Of a stretch of DNA of 64,000 nucleotides, positions 1 to 15,992 are shown one piece after another. The translations under genes were made by a program, and so were the position numbers. The notes beneath the pieces are model-generated. The model saw only the letters and a list, made by a program, of their open reading frames with translations. It was not told the DNA's origin and did no database searches. How positions within the stretch are numbered: the stretch's first letter is position 1; every line of letters begins with the position of its first letter. This DNA comes from SG8-30 sp963710135 (GTDB lineage: Bacteria; Pseudomonadota; Gammaproteobacteria; Steroidobacterales; Steroidobacteraceae): positions 744,001-808,000 of the forward strand of contig CAVPYY010000006.1 of assembly GCA_963710135.1 (NCBI GenBank), in the 5' to 3' direction.

Positions 1-266
1 CGGAGCACCGCGCGCGGATTGGCCTGGCGCCAGCCCGGCAACGTCGGCGCGTCAATGAACAGCGGTTCGAGATCGCGGCCGTAGCCGCCGGCGCGCAGCC
101 CGGCCTCGGCCAGGGCCAGGACCATGAGCGGCAGCAGCAGGGTGACGGTGGCGAGCACCCAGCGCGGCGTGCGGCGCTCGCGGCCCGCGCGTGGCGCGCC
201 GGCGCGGCTGGACCCCTCCGGAACGGTCGCCGGGGGGTCCCGGCGCTTGCGGCGGCGTCGACTCAT
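1..266 (-). CDS. N-terminus of a membrane-anchored protein, cut by window edge
   Basis: The frame opens with ATG at 266 and runs off the left edge, giving 88 residues. The first ~36 residues are very basic (MSRRRRKRRD at the start) and are followed by one hydrophobic segment at about residues 37-55 (VLATVTLLLPLMVLALAEAG), the pattern of an N-in membrane anchor. After it comes GYGRDLEPLFIDAPTLPG. The style (hydrophobic helix, then AEAGLRAGGYG) reminds me of membrane-anchored TPR or SGNH-hydrolase-like proteins, but too little is visible to name a family. It lies just beyond the pullulanase terminator and reads in the same direction. Confidence 0.6.
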   Translation of the reverse strand, partial: MSRRRRKRRDPPATVPEGSSRAGAPRAGRERRTPRWVLATVTLLLPLMVLALAEAGLRAGGYGRDLEPLFIDAPTLPGWRQANPRAVL

Positions 267-298
267 GCTGCGATGTTAACCGCCCGGGCAAATAGAAA

Positions 299-324
299 GG
301 GGGCAGGGATCGCTCCCTGCCCCC
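299..324 (-). terminator. Rho-independent terminator of the pullulanase gene
   Basis: An 11-bp perfect stem (299-309 with 314-324) encloses a tetraloop that reads GCGA on the minus strand, a GNRA loop. It is followed on that strand by TTTCTATTT. It lies 24 bases past the pullulanase stop codon. The plus strand has no T tract after the stem, so it acts in the minus direction. Confidence 0.8.
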
Positions 325-347
325 GCGGCGTACGAAGCCTCAGCGCC

Positions 348-3300
348 TCAGGGACCCGTGACCAGGAGCGACGGCGTACCGCTGCCCGGCACGGTCAGCT
401 CGAACACGTAGCTGCCCGGCGACGGCGCCGTGAAGTTGATGTTCGCGCTGTTGTTGCTGCAGTCGAGCGGCAGCGGCGTCCCGATCGCGACCGCGCTCGA
501 CGCACCGCAATTGGTCGCCCCGCCGTTGCTGCTGCCCCAGTCGGCATCCGCGATCTTGAAGTCGTCAGCGCCGGCCGCGACTGTCTTGGCGATGCGGTAG
601 ACGCCGCCACCCGTGTAGCTGAACCGGTTCGGCGGGTCCGAACTCCAGTCGTTGTTCAGCCCGCGCAGGTACAGCGCCAGATCGAACGGCGTCTTCTCCA
701 CGGTCAGCTGCAGCGCCGCCGGATTCGCGGCGTCCACCGAGAACAGGTAACTGCCCGCGGCCGGCAGCGTCATGTTCAGGTTGCCCGAGTTGTTGTCGCA
801 GTTGAGCGTGTACGGCGTTCCCACCGTGACGGTGGCGGTCGCCCCGGCGCCGCAATTGGTCGCGCCACCATTGCTGCCACCCCAGTCGGCGTCGGCGATC
901 TTGAAGTCCTGCGCGGCGTTGGCCGGCAGGTTGTCGATCACCACCTGCCACTTGCTGACGCCGTCCCAGGCGAGTTCACGCACGGGATTCGCCGACCAGT
1001 CGCCGGTGATGCCGCGCACGAACAGCGCGAGCGGCGTGGGCGGTGTGCGCTCGACCGTTAGCACCGGGTTCAGGGTGCTCGACGCATCCAGGCTGAAGGT
1101 GTAGTTCCCCGCAGCCGGCGCCGTGATCGCCAGGTTGCCCGAGTTGCCCTGACACTCGAGGGTCTGCGGCACGCCGAGGCGGACGTTGCCGCCGGCGGCG
1201 CCGGCGCCGCAGTTGGTGTCCGCCGTCCAGTTGGCATCCGCGATCTTGAACTCGTAGGCGCCCGCCGCCGCGATCGGCGAGGAGACGGCGTAGTTCACGC
1301 CACCCAGGAACGCCAGCTTGTAGGCGTCCGTCGGCGTCGGGTTGCCCCAGTCGTTGAACCCGCCGCGCACGAACAGCTCGCGCGGATACGGCGCACAGGA
1401 GACCTGCGCCGCACGCCGGAACACCGCCGTGGTGCGCGCCGGCACCGTGAAGCCATTGGCGTTGTGCGAGGCGGTGCGCACCGTCGCGTCGGCCGAGGCC
1501 GCCAGCACCGGGTGCAGCGTCCAGGTCTCGCTCGGGTACAGCGCCAGCGTGCGAGGATCGTCCGAGGCGTTGAAGATCACCATCAACGCGCCCTCCGGCG
1601 GCGTGAGCCCGCTCGGATCGGTGCAGCCGTCGATGCGCATGGCGATCACGCCCGGCACCTGGAACGGACCAGTGTTCTCGAACTTCACCCGCTTCTCGAC
1701 CTCGTTGCCGGTCCGCAGCCGGAACAGCGGCGAGCTCTTGCGGATCTCGAGCATCTCCTGCACGTGATCGAAGGTCGCCTGCGGGCCACCCGCCGGCGGC
1801 CGGGCGTTGACCTTGAACACCGTCTCGGTGATCTGCGGGTAGCTGCCCGCGTTGTCGCCCTCGAGCGGCAGGCCGCGGTTCCACTTGGTGGTGGCCCCGG
1901 TCCAGTCGATCTCGTTGTACCAGTCACCCGAGTCGAACGAGTTGCGGTCCATGGACTTGGATCGCAGCAGGTCCGAGCCGGCATGCAGGAACGGGATGCC
2001 CTGGCCCAGCAGTACGATGGACAGACCGACGTTCTGCGCGCGCACCCGGTCGGCGGCCGGCAGGTTGGTCGGGTGCTTGTAGGCGCTGATGTCCCACAGC
2101 GTCTCGTTGTCGTGCTTGGAGATGTAGTTGATCGCTTCCTGCGGATCCCGGGTATAGCCGGACTGCTGGCCGCGATAATCCACGCCGCGCCCGTGGTCGG
2201 CATTGCCCTCGCTGTTGGTAAACGAGTAGCCCGACAGACCGCCGGCCAGCCACACACGGATATTGTCCGTGTCCTTGATCAAGGCCAGACGATCAGCGCT
2301 CGAGCCGGTGTTCACCGAATTCGGGTCGTAGTACCAGCCCGAGATGAAGCCCTGGTTCTGCACGTGGGAGGCACCGGAGTCGAACGGCCCGCCGCCCCGG
2401 ACCGGATCGCGGATACGGTCGCTGAAGCTACCGATCCCAGTGCCGCCGAGGTTGGCCTGGCGCGCCGCCAGGAAGCGCCTGTCGTTCTGGATGGCGCCGA
2501 AGTTCCAGCCCTCGCCGTAGATGTAGACGTCCGGGTTCGCGGCCTGCACCGCGTCCCGGAAGCGCTCCATCGAGGCCTTCGGATGGAAGCTCATGAGGTC
2601 GAAGCGGAAACCGTCGACCTTGTACTCGTCGACCCAGCGCACGCCGGTGTCGATCATCAGCTTTTCCATCATGCGGAATTCCGACGCGGTGTCGTCGCAG
2701 CAGGAATCCTTGAGCACGTTGCCGGTGGTCTCGTTACGGCGGTGGTAGTAGCCGGGCACCAGCCGGTCGAGCACCGACTTCGAGTTCTGCCCGGACGCAT
2801 TGGTGTGGTTGTAGACCACGTCCATGATGGTGCCGAGGCCCATGTCGGCGATGCCCTGCACCATGCGGCGGAACTCGAGGATGCGCTGTGCGCCATTGGC
2901 GTCGGTCGCGTAGCTGCCTTCCGGCACGCCGAAGTGCAGCGGGTCGTAGCCCCAGTTGAAGCCGTCCAGGTTACGGATCCAGTTGGTGATCTGCTGTGGA
3001 CGGTTCAGCTGGCCGGCGGCCACCGCATCGGCCATGGCCTGACGGATGGTCTTGCCGGCATCGGTCGTGCAGAGACTCGCCGCCGCGGGATTGGCGGCGC
3101 ACAGGTCCTCGACGGGATCGTCGATCTCCACCCGGTCGGCCGGGTTCTCGCGCACCGTGGCGATGTCGAAGGCCGGCAGCAGGTGGACGTGGGTCAGGCC
3201 GGCTGTGGCGAGCGCCTCGAGGTGCTGGCGCCCCGCCGTGCCGGGTACGTCGAAGGCCGTGAACTTGCCGCGATCCGCCGCAGACACCGTGCTGTCCGCG

Positions 3301-5720
3301 ATGCTGAAGTCGCGCACGTGCAGCTCGTAGACGACGATGTCTTCCGGCGCATCGATGGCCGGCTTGACCAGCGTGTCCCAGCCGGCCGGCTTGAGGTCGG
3401 CGTCGTCCAGGTTGACGAACTGGCTGCGTATGCTGTCGGTCGCCAGGCTCACCGAATACGGATCGGTGACCTCGTTGTCGACGAGACCGTCGACCGCGTA
3501 CGAGTAGACCCGCAGGTTGATGGTGTAGAACTTGCGGTTCCACGCCGCGGTACCGGCGACGCTCCAGATACCGCTGTCCTCGTCGAGGGTCATCGGCTCT
3601 TCTTCGATCAGCGTGCCGTCGGCTTCGTAGACCTTGACCGACACGCCCGGGTCGAGCAGCGCGGTCGGCGCCCAGACCGCGAGCGACGGGGCCGAGCCGG
3701 AATAGCTCACGCCCAGCGGCTCGCCGTAGGCCGCCTCGGCGTACAGGTCGTCGAGTGCGCCTGCGGTCTGCACCAGCGTGCCGGCCACCGGCACGCCGTC
3801 GGCATCGAGGCCGATCGCCACCAGCTGCTGCCGGGCCAGTTCCTTGCCGTCGGCCACCGCCGCCGCCGGCAGCGCCCAGGCGCTGAAGGTCGACAGCTGC
3901 CGCTGGTTGTCGAGCGTCGGCTTGGTGGTGCTGGTGAGGGTGTAGGAGTCGAAGGAGCCTTCCAGGCCCTGCACGCCGGCCTTGATGGACGCGTCCATCG
4001 ACGCCAGCAGCCGGACTTCGGTGACACCGGCGGGCGGCGTCCACAGCAGGGTCGATGCGTTCACCCAGTGCGCCGCGGCGCCCGCAATGCGCAGGCTGCT
4101 AGCACCCGGCGGCACCGTGCTGACGTCGTTGACGCCCGAGACCACGAAGACGATGTTGCCGTCCGCGATGCGGATCTGTTGGTCCGGACCCGGATCCTTC
4201 TCATCACCCTTGTGGATGATGAAGCCGAGCACCTCCGGGAAGTCGGCGAGGTCGGCCGGGTCGTTGCTGTACGGCGGGTTGACATTCTGCGGCAGTCCGA
4301 TGCGGAAGTACGCGCCGTACTCCGGATCGATGCCCTGCGGCAGGTACTCGCCCGGCGTCGGGAACAGGGTCCACGGCTCGGAAGCCGGCTGCAGCGGGAA
4401 CAGATGCAGGCCCCAGCCCGTGTAATTGCCGTCGGGACGGAAGTAGTAAAGGATGACCTCGTCAGCATTGGCCGGCAGCGCCGGCGGGGCGCCGACCCGA
4501 GCCGTGCCCGAACCCGCGAACGTGTACAGGCCGCCCTGCGAGCCATTGCCCGGGAACGCCGTCACCGTCTCGGTGGTGGTGCCGTTGGTCACCGTGTAGG
4601 TGAGCTGCGTGTACGGCAGGACGGAGATGCCCGTCACCGTGCAGCCGAAGCTGCTGGCGACGCAGGGGTAGGTCTGGCCACCGACCGTGATGGTGGTGTT
4701 GGTGTAGTTGCCGTCCGGCGAGCGGTAGTTGATCGAAGTGCTCACCGCGGCCGGCGAATTGCGCGGATCCGCGGTCCACTGCACGTCCTGCACGCCGATG
4801 CGCTGCACCTGCCCGACATTCTCGAGTTCCACGCGCGCAATACGCTTGTCGCCGCCGCGCCGGGTCTCGTCGACGCTGATGGCGCCGCTGTCGCTCTCGA
4901 GCTCGGTGATCTGGCCGCCGTCCTTGTCGAACAACCGCACCTTGATGCCGGACGGCTCGGGCTCGCCCGGGTCGCCGCCACCACCGCCGCCGCCCGTGAA
5001 GCGGGCCACGTTGATGGTGGTCGCCGCCACGTCGGAGACGTTGAAGGTGAACTTGTAGTCGCCGGCGGTCGCGATGCTGAGCAACAGGTTCTGCGACAGC
5101 GAGTCGCACTGCATGGTGAAGGTCACGCCAACCGTGACCGCGGTCGGGTCGGTGTCGGCGCCGCAGTTGGTGGCGCCGGTCCAGCCGGCGTCAGCCACCT
5201 TGAACTGATACTCGCCGGCGGCGATCGGGATCACCACGGAGAGCACATTGTCGGCTTCTTCGGTCAGCTGGTTGGCCGGGTCCACCGCCCAGTCGCCGCG
5301 TACGCTGCCGCGGATGTACATCGGCACCGTGAACGGGGCGTTGACGGCCTGCCGGGGCACCGGCGTGTTGGTCGTCTTCGACGGTTGCGCTCCGCCGCTC
5401 GCGATGCCGGCGACGGTCGACAGAACCACACGGTCCGCAGGCGTCGTGAAGTCGATGGTGGCGGTCTCGCCGTCGGCGATCAGCCAGGCGCCGCTGCCGT
5501 CCGCTTCGCCACCTGTGAACTGGGCCGTGAACGGCGGCGTGCCGACCACGAATGGCGACGAGGTCTTGGTGGCAAAGCTGGTCGACGCGGTGACCGGCGG
5601 CTGCAGCGTGACGCTGCCGTCGGTCTTGCGGTCGGAGCTGCCGCCGCCGCACGCGGCGAGTAGCAGGGCGAAGCAGAGCGCCGAAACACGGGTAGCGGCA
5701 GCAGCGAAAGAACGCGACAT
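348..5720 (-). CDS. pulA: Secreted lipoprotein pullulanase (GH13, PulA type) with four repeat modules
   Basis: 1790 residues. It should hydrolyse alpha-1,6 branches of pullulan, starch or glycogen outside the inner membrane. The N-terminus is a lipoprotein signal with lipobox LAAC, Cys 24. A CBM41-like segment lies near 418-515 (YYFRPDGNYTGWGLHLF) and a CBM48-like domain near 670-765. The GH13 barrel spans about 790-1320: YNH at 970-972, nucleophile Asp1041 in DGFRFDLM, acid/base Glu1070 in YIYGEGW, and Asp1204 in KHDNETLWD. Four related ~105-residue modules carry the signature VRG..DW...FKIADADW...TNCGA: one at ~134-240 and three in tandem at ~1447-1788. They resemble X25/starch-binding-type modules of other pullulanases, though that family name is my inference. 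A seven-Gly linker lies near 243-249. It is the last gene of the alpha-glucan block, 241 bases after glgX, so it may have its own promoter. The family is certain from the catalytic motifs. Confidence 0.93.
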   Translation of the reverse strand: MSRSFAAAATRVSALCFALLLAACGGGSSDRKTDGSVTLQPPVTASTSFATKTSSPFVVGTPPFTAQFTGGEADGSGAWLIADGETATIDFTTPADRVVLSTVAGIASGGAQPSKTTNTPVPRQAVNAPFTVPMYIRGSVRGDWAVDPANQLTEEADNVLSVVIPIAAGEYQFKVADAGWTGATNCGADTDPTAVTVGVTFTMQCDSLSQNLLLSIATAGDYKFTFNVSDVAATTINVARFTGGGGGGGDPGEPEPSGIKVRLFDKDGGQITELESDSGAISVDETRRGGDKRIARVELENVGQVQRIGVQDVQWTADPRNSPAAVSTSINYRSPDGNYTNTTITVGGQTYPCVASSFGCTVTGISVLPYTQLTYTVTNGTTTETVTAFPGNGSQGGLYTFAGSGTARVGAPPALPANADEVILYYFRPDGNYTGWGLHLFPLQPASEPWTLFPTPGEYLPQGIDPEYGAYFRIGLPQNVNPPYSNDPADLADFPEVLGFIIHKGDEKDPGPDQQIRIADGNIVFVVSGVNDVSTVPPGASSLRIAGAAAHWVNASTLLWTPPAGVTEVRLLASMDASIKAGVQGLEGSFDSYTLTSTTKPTLDNQRQLSTFSAWALPAAAVADGKELARQQLVAIGLDADGVPVAGTLVQTAGALDDLYAEAAYGEPLGVSYSGSAPSLAVWAPTALLDPGVSVKVYEADGTLIEEEPMTLDEDSGIWSVAGTAAWNRKFYTINLRVYSYAVDGLVDNEVTDPYSVSLATDSIRSQFVNLDDADLKPAGWDTLVKPAIDAPEDIVVYELHVRDFSIADSTVSAADRGKFTAFDVPGTAGRQHLEALATAGLTHVHLLPAFDIATVRENPADRVEIDDPVEDLCAANPAAASLCTTDAGKTIRQAMADAVAAGQLNRPQQITNWIRNLDGFNWGYDPLHFGVPEGSYATDANGAQRILEFRRMVQGIADMGLGTIMDVVYNHTNASGQNSKSVLDRLVPGYYHRRNETTGNVLKDSCCDDTASEFRMMEKLMIDTGVRWVDEYKVDGFRFDLMSFHPKASMERFRDAVQAANPDVYIYGEGWNFGAIQNDRRFLAARQANLGGTGIGSFSDRIRDPVRGGGPFDSGASHVQNQGFISGWYYDPNSVNTGSSADRLALIKDTDNIRVWLAGGLSGYSFTNSEGNADHGRGVDYRGQQSGYTRDPQEAINYISKHDNETLWDISAYKHPTNLPAADRVRAQNVGLSIVLLGQGIPFLHAGSDLLRSKSMDRNSFDSGDWYNEIDWTGATTKWNRGLPLEGDNAGSYPQITETVFKVNARPPAGGPQATFDHVQEMLEIRKSSPLFRLRTGNEVEKRVKFENTGPFQVPGVIAMRIDGCTDPSGLTPPEGALMVIFNASDDPRTLALYPSETWTLHPVLAASADATVRTASHNANGFTVPARTTAVFRRAAQVSCAPYPRELFVRGGFNDWGNPTPTDAYKLAFLGGVNYAVSSPIAAAGAYEFKIADANWTADTNCGAGAAGGNVRLGVPQTLECQGNSGNLAITAPAAGNYTFSLDASSTLNPVLTVERTPPTPLALFVRGITGDWSANPVRELAWDGVSKWQVVIDNLPANAAQDFKIADADWGGSNGGATNCGAGATATVTVGTPYTLNCDNNSGNLNMTLPAAGSYLFSVDAANPAALQLTVEKTPFDLALYLRGLNNDWSSDPPNRFSYTGGGVYRIAKTVAAGADDFKIADADWGSSNGGATNCGASSAVAIGTPLPLDCSNNSANINFTAPSPGSYVFELTVPGSGTPSLLVTGP

Positions 5721-5961
5721 CAGTTGTCTCCCGTCACGCTTCGCACGGTCTGTGCAGTTCGGAGCGCTGACGAGGGTCGCTGCGGAAAGTTACCGGGCTG
5801 GCAGCCGCCAGCGGCACCGCAGTGACAACTCCTTCAAGCGCCGCCGAGACCCCCCATCCGCGCCAAACGGACCTTCCCTGTTGTTGTCTTGCGTCGTCTT
5901 CGACGACTATCGAAATCTGCCACCGTGCGCTGCAACAACGCAAGTGCCATGCGTCCGACGG

Positions 5962-8081
<2,120 letters not shown>

Positions 8082-8082
<1 letters not shown>

Positions 8083-8963
8083 CACACCATGCCCCGCCAG
8101 CCCGCCCCGGCCCGGGCAAAGGCGCGCTCGAAGCGCTCGCGTGTGGTCGCCTCCAGCGGCCCGCGGGACAGAGAGCGGATGTTCTGCTCGACGTGGGCCA
8201 CGCGCGTGCCACCGACGAGGCAGGCCGACACGCCCGGCGTAAACGCCGCGAAACGGATGGCGACGTCGGTCCAGTCGGCTGCGGCGGCGTCGCAGCAGGT
8301 GGCCTCGAAACGCCTTCGGTATTCGGTATGCGCCGCATCGCGCTGCCCGACCTCGCGCCAGGGCAGGCCGGCCAGTGGACGCTTGCCCAGCACCCCGACG
8401 CCGCGGGCGGACCAGGTTGGCGTCAGGCGGAGCGCGTCCTGATCCCAGACATTGACCGAGCACTGCATGACGCCGAAGCGTCCTGACTGCGCGGCCTCCC
8501 CGGCAGGCTCGTTGTCGCCCGAGTAGGCCGCGACGCGCACCACACCGCGGGCCACGGCGTCCTCGAGCGCCTCGACCAGGCCGGGACGCCAAAGCGTGCC
8601 GCTGTCGCAGGAGTGCAGATGCACGATGTCGATGACGTCGGTCTGCAGGCGGCGGCGGGCGTCCTCGATGCCGCGGCGCACGCACTCCGGGGTCCAGTCC
8701 GGCACACCGTCCACGCCGTAGCCGACCTTGGTACTGAGCACGAACTCGTCCCGGCGGGCCCCGAGATGACGGCCGATGCGTTCCTCGGAGAGCCCATATG
8801 AGCGCGCCGTGTCGATCAGGCGGATGCCGAGATCGAGCACGGCATGCAGCAAGCTGCCGGCGGTCGTCTCGTCGATCTCCGGAGCGCCGAGTTGCATGGC
8901 GCCGAAGCCGAGCGCGGTCGTATGCAGGCCGGTGGCGCCCAGCGGCCGGATCGGCAAGGACAT
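8082..8963 (-). CDS. Aldo/keto reductase family protein
   Basis: 293 residues. It belongs to the NAD(P)H-dependent aldo/keto reductases: the N-terminal RPLGATGLHTTALGFGAMQLG strand-turn, a predicted catalytic Asp and Tyr in LIDTARSYG, Lys in STKVGYG and His in VHLHSCD. The substrate cannot be read from the sequence; bacterial relatives act on sugars or small aldehydes. The gene is wedged between glgB (2-base gap after the glgB stop) and glgX (1-base overlap), so it must be co-transcribed with glycogen enzymes. The ATG at 8963 was chosen because it opens the conserved MSLPIRPLGATG and follows glgB directly. Confidence 0.88.
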
Positions 8964-8965
8964 GC

Positions 8966-11197
<2,232 letters not shown>

Positions 11198-11235
11198 CTG
11201 CGGGACCTCGGTGTTGCACGGCGGAGGGCCCGTGC

Positions 11236-13713
<2,478 letters not shown>

Positions 13714-13810
13714 CTTCCCCAAGCCACTCCCTGAACCGATCCCAACGGTGGGCGACACTCTAACCCGTCAGGCTGCGCGCCGACAGGCTGCGCCGCCCGT
13801 CCCGCCGGGC

Positions 13811-15991
13811 TCAGCGCCGGCGGATCTCGAAGACGCTGCGCAAACCCGGCCGGCGCCGGAAGTCCCGCGGCAGGGTCTCGCGGCTGATGTCGCGCACCTC
13901 GAGCGGGCCGAGCGATTCCCGATCCAGCCGGAATTTCTGGCGATTGGTCGAGAACAGCAGCAACCCGCCCGCGTCCAGGCGCTCCAGGGCGCGACCGATC
14001 AGCTGCACGTGGTCGCGTTGCACGTCGAAGTCGCCGGCCATGGCGCTGGAATTGGAGAACGTCGGGGGATCCAGGAAGATGAGGTCGAAACGGCGCGGAT
14101 CGTCCGCCGCCAGCCAGGCCAGGCAGTCCGCCCGTTCGAACCGGTGGCCGGGCCCCGCCAGCCGGTTGAGCTCGAGGTTGCGCTGCGCCCAGTCGAGGTA
14201 GGTCCTGGACAGGTCGACGGTGAGCGTCGCCGCCGCGCCGCCGGCCGCGGCATAGACGCTGGCGCTGCCGGTGTAGCCGAACAGGTTGAGGAAACGCTGA
14301 CCGCGCGCCGCGTCGCGCAGGCGCGCCCGCACGCCGCGATGATCGAGAAACAGCCCGGTGTCGAGGTAGTCGGTAAAGTTCACCAGGAACTTCAGCCCAG
14401 CCTCCTCCACGACTTCAAACTCGCCGCGCTCGGCGAGCTTGTTGTACTGCGAGCTGCCCCGCTGCGGGCGGCGCGTGCGCAGGTAGACGCAATCCTCGGC
14501 CACGCCGGTGACCTCGGCGAGCACCGACAGCGCCTCCTCGCGCCGCGAGCGGGCACGCTCGCGCTCCACGGTGTCCGGGGCGGCGTACTCCTGGACGTAC
14601 AGCCAGCGCGATGTCCCCTCCGGATCCGACTGGTAGAGGTCGATCGCGAACGAGTACTCGGGCATGTCCGCGTCGTACAGCCGGTAGCAGGAGATCGCCT
14701 CGCGCCTGGCCCAGGCGGACAGCTCACGCAGGTTCTTGGCCAGCCTGTTGGCGAACATCTGCGCGCCCGGGCGGGCACGGGCCGTGGCGTGGTCGAAGCG
14801 CGGCAAACGGCCCGGTTCGCGCGCCGCGGTGAATCGTGCCGCGTCGATGTCGAGGCGCAGCAGCCGGCACTCCAGCGCGCCGTTCCACATGCGGTGCGCG
14901 CGCCGCGCCTCGATGCCGAGCTCGCGGCCGAGCGGCGCATTGCCGGTGAACACGGCCGCCTGCCAGCCCTGGTAGCGGTCCTTCAGGACGCTGCCGAGCG
15001 TCACATACAGCGCCTTGAGGTCGGCATCGCCGATCCGCTCGCCGTACGGCGGGTTGACGGCCACCAGACCGCGCGGCGCCGGTGCCGGCATCAGTTGCGC
15101 AAGGTCGCCGCAGCGGAACTCCACGACGCCGCGCAGACCCGCCCGCTCAGCGTTTCCCGCCGCCACCCGCACCGCCGAGGCGTCGCGATCGATGCCGAAG
15201 ATACGCCCGGGCGCGATCCTGCCCGCCGCCCGGCGTTGCTCCGCCTCGATGGTGAGCCGCTGCCAGAGCGCGCCGTCGTGACCCTTCCAGGCGCTGAAGC
15301 CGAAGCGGCTGCGCAGCAGGCCGGGCGCGATGTCCGCGGCGATCAACGCGGCCTCGATGGGGAGCGTGCCGGAGCCGCACATGGGATCGACGAAGGCAGC
15401 GCCCTCGGCGGCGAGCGCCGGCCAGCCGGCGCGCAACAGGATGGCGGCGGCGAGGTTTTCCTTGAGCGGTGCCGCGACCTGCCGCAGCCGGTAGCCGCGC
15501 CGGTGCAGGCTGTCCCCGGCAAGATCGATGCTGGCGTGGGCGACTTCCCCGTCGAGCCTGATGTTTATGCGCACGTCGGGCGCCGCGATGTCGACCGAGG
15601 GACGCACGCCGACGCGATCGCGGAACTGGTCGACGATGGCGTCCTTGACCTTCTGCGCGCCGAATCGCGTGTGGGTGATCGCGCCGCGATTCGTTGAGAA
15701 GTCCACCGACAGCGTGCCCTCGGCGGTGAGATGCCGCGACCAGTCGATGGTGCGCGCGCCCTCGTACAGGCTGGCGGCGTCGACGGCGCGGAACTCGCCG
15801 GCCGGCCACAGGACCCGCAGCGCGACGCGCGACCACAGGCAGGCGCGGTAGGCGGTTTCGAGCGTCCCGTCGCAGGTCACGCCACCGCGGGACTCGCGCA
15901 GGCCGGTGGCGCCGAGCCCCGCCAACTCGGTCGCCAACAGGTCGGCGGTGCCGGCGGCGGCGGTCACGAAGAAGCGGACGGGGTTCGTCAC
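13811..15991 (-). CDS. rlmL: Bifunctional 23S rRNA methyltransferase RlmKL
   Basis: 726 residues, full length for the fused gammaproteobacterial enzyme. The N-terminal half (RlmL) makes m2G2445 and carries a THUMP domain (~45-155) plus an N6/N2-type methyltransferase with NPPYGER. The C-terminal half (RlmK) makes m7G2069, with SAM-binding LNLFGYTGSASVYAA and DLIFLDPPTFSNS. It starts at GTG 15991, preceded directly by GAG and only 1 base beyond the stop of the exonuclease gene, so translation is probably coupled. Confidence 0.96.
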   Translation of the reverse strand: MTNPVRFFVTAAAGTADLLATELAGLGATGLRESRGGVTCDGTLETAYRACLWSRVALRVLWPAGEFRAVDAASLYEGARTIDWSRHLTAEGTLSVDFSTNRGAITHTRFGAQKVKDAIVDQFRDRVGVRPSVDIAAPDVRINIRLDGEVAHASIDLAGDSLHRRGYRLRQVAAPLKENLAAAILLRAGWPALAAEGAAFVDPMCGSGTLPIEAALIAADIAPGLLRSRFGFSAWKGHDGALWQRLTIEAEQRRAAGRIAPGRIFGIDRDASAVRVAAGNAERAGLRGVVEFRCGDLAQLMPAPAPRGLVAVNPPYGERIGDADLKALYVTLGSVLKDRYQGWQAAVFTGNAPLGRELGIEARRAHRMWNGALECRLLRLDIDAARFTAAREPGRLPRFDHATARARPGAQMFANRLAKNLRELSAWARREAISCYRLYDADMPEYSFAIDLYQSDPEGTSRWLYVQEYAAPDTVERERARSRREEALSVLAEVTGVAEDCVYLRTRRPQRGSSQYNKLAERGEFEVVEEAGLKFLVNFTDYLDTGLFLDHRGVRARLRDAARGQRFLNLFGYTGSASVYAAAGGAAATLTVDLSRTYLDWAQRNLELNRLAGPGHRFERADCLAWLAADDPRRFDLIFLDPPTFSNSSAMAGDFDVQRDHVQLIGRALERLDAGGLLLFSTNRQKFRLDRESLGPLEVRDISRETLPRDFRRRPGLRSVFEIRRR

Positions 15992-15992
15992 C

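Noticed and set aside
1464..5663. Very long open frame on the plus strand opposite the pullulanase
   Set aside because: Arg/Val/Asp/Gly-rich mirror of a high-GC gene; no family similarity, and the minus strand has unambiguous catalytic motifs.
5893..5907. Small hairpin GTCGTC-TTC-GACGAC between glgX and the pullulanase gene as a terminator
   Set aside because: Six-bp stem and no T tract on either strand; may be chance in GC-rich DNA.
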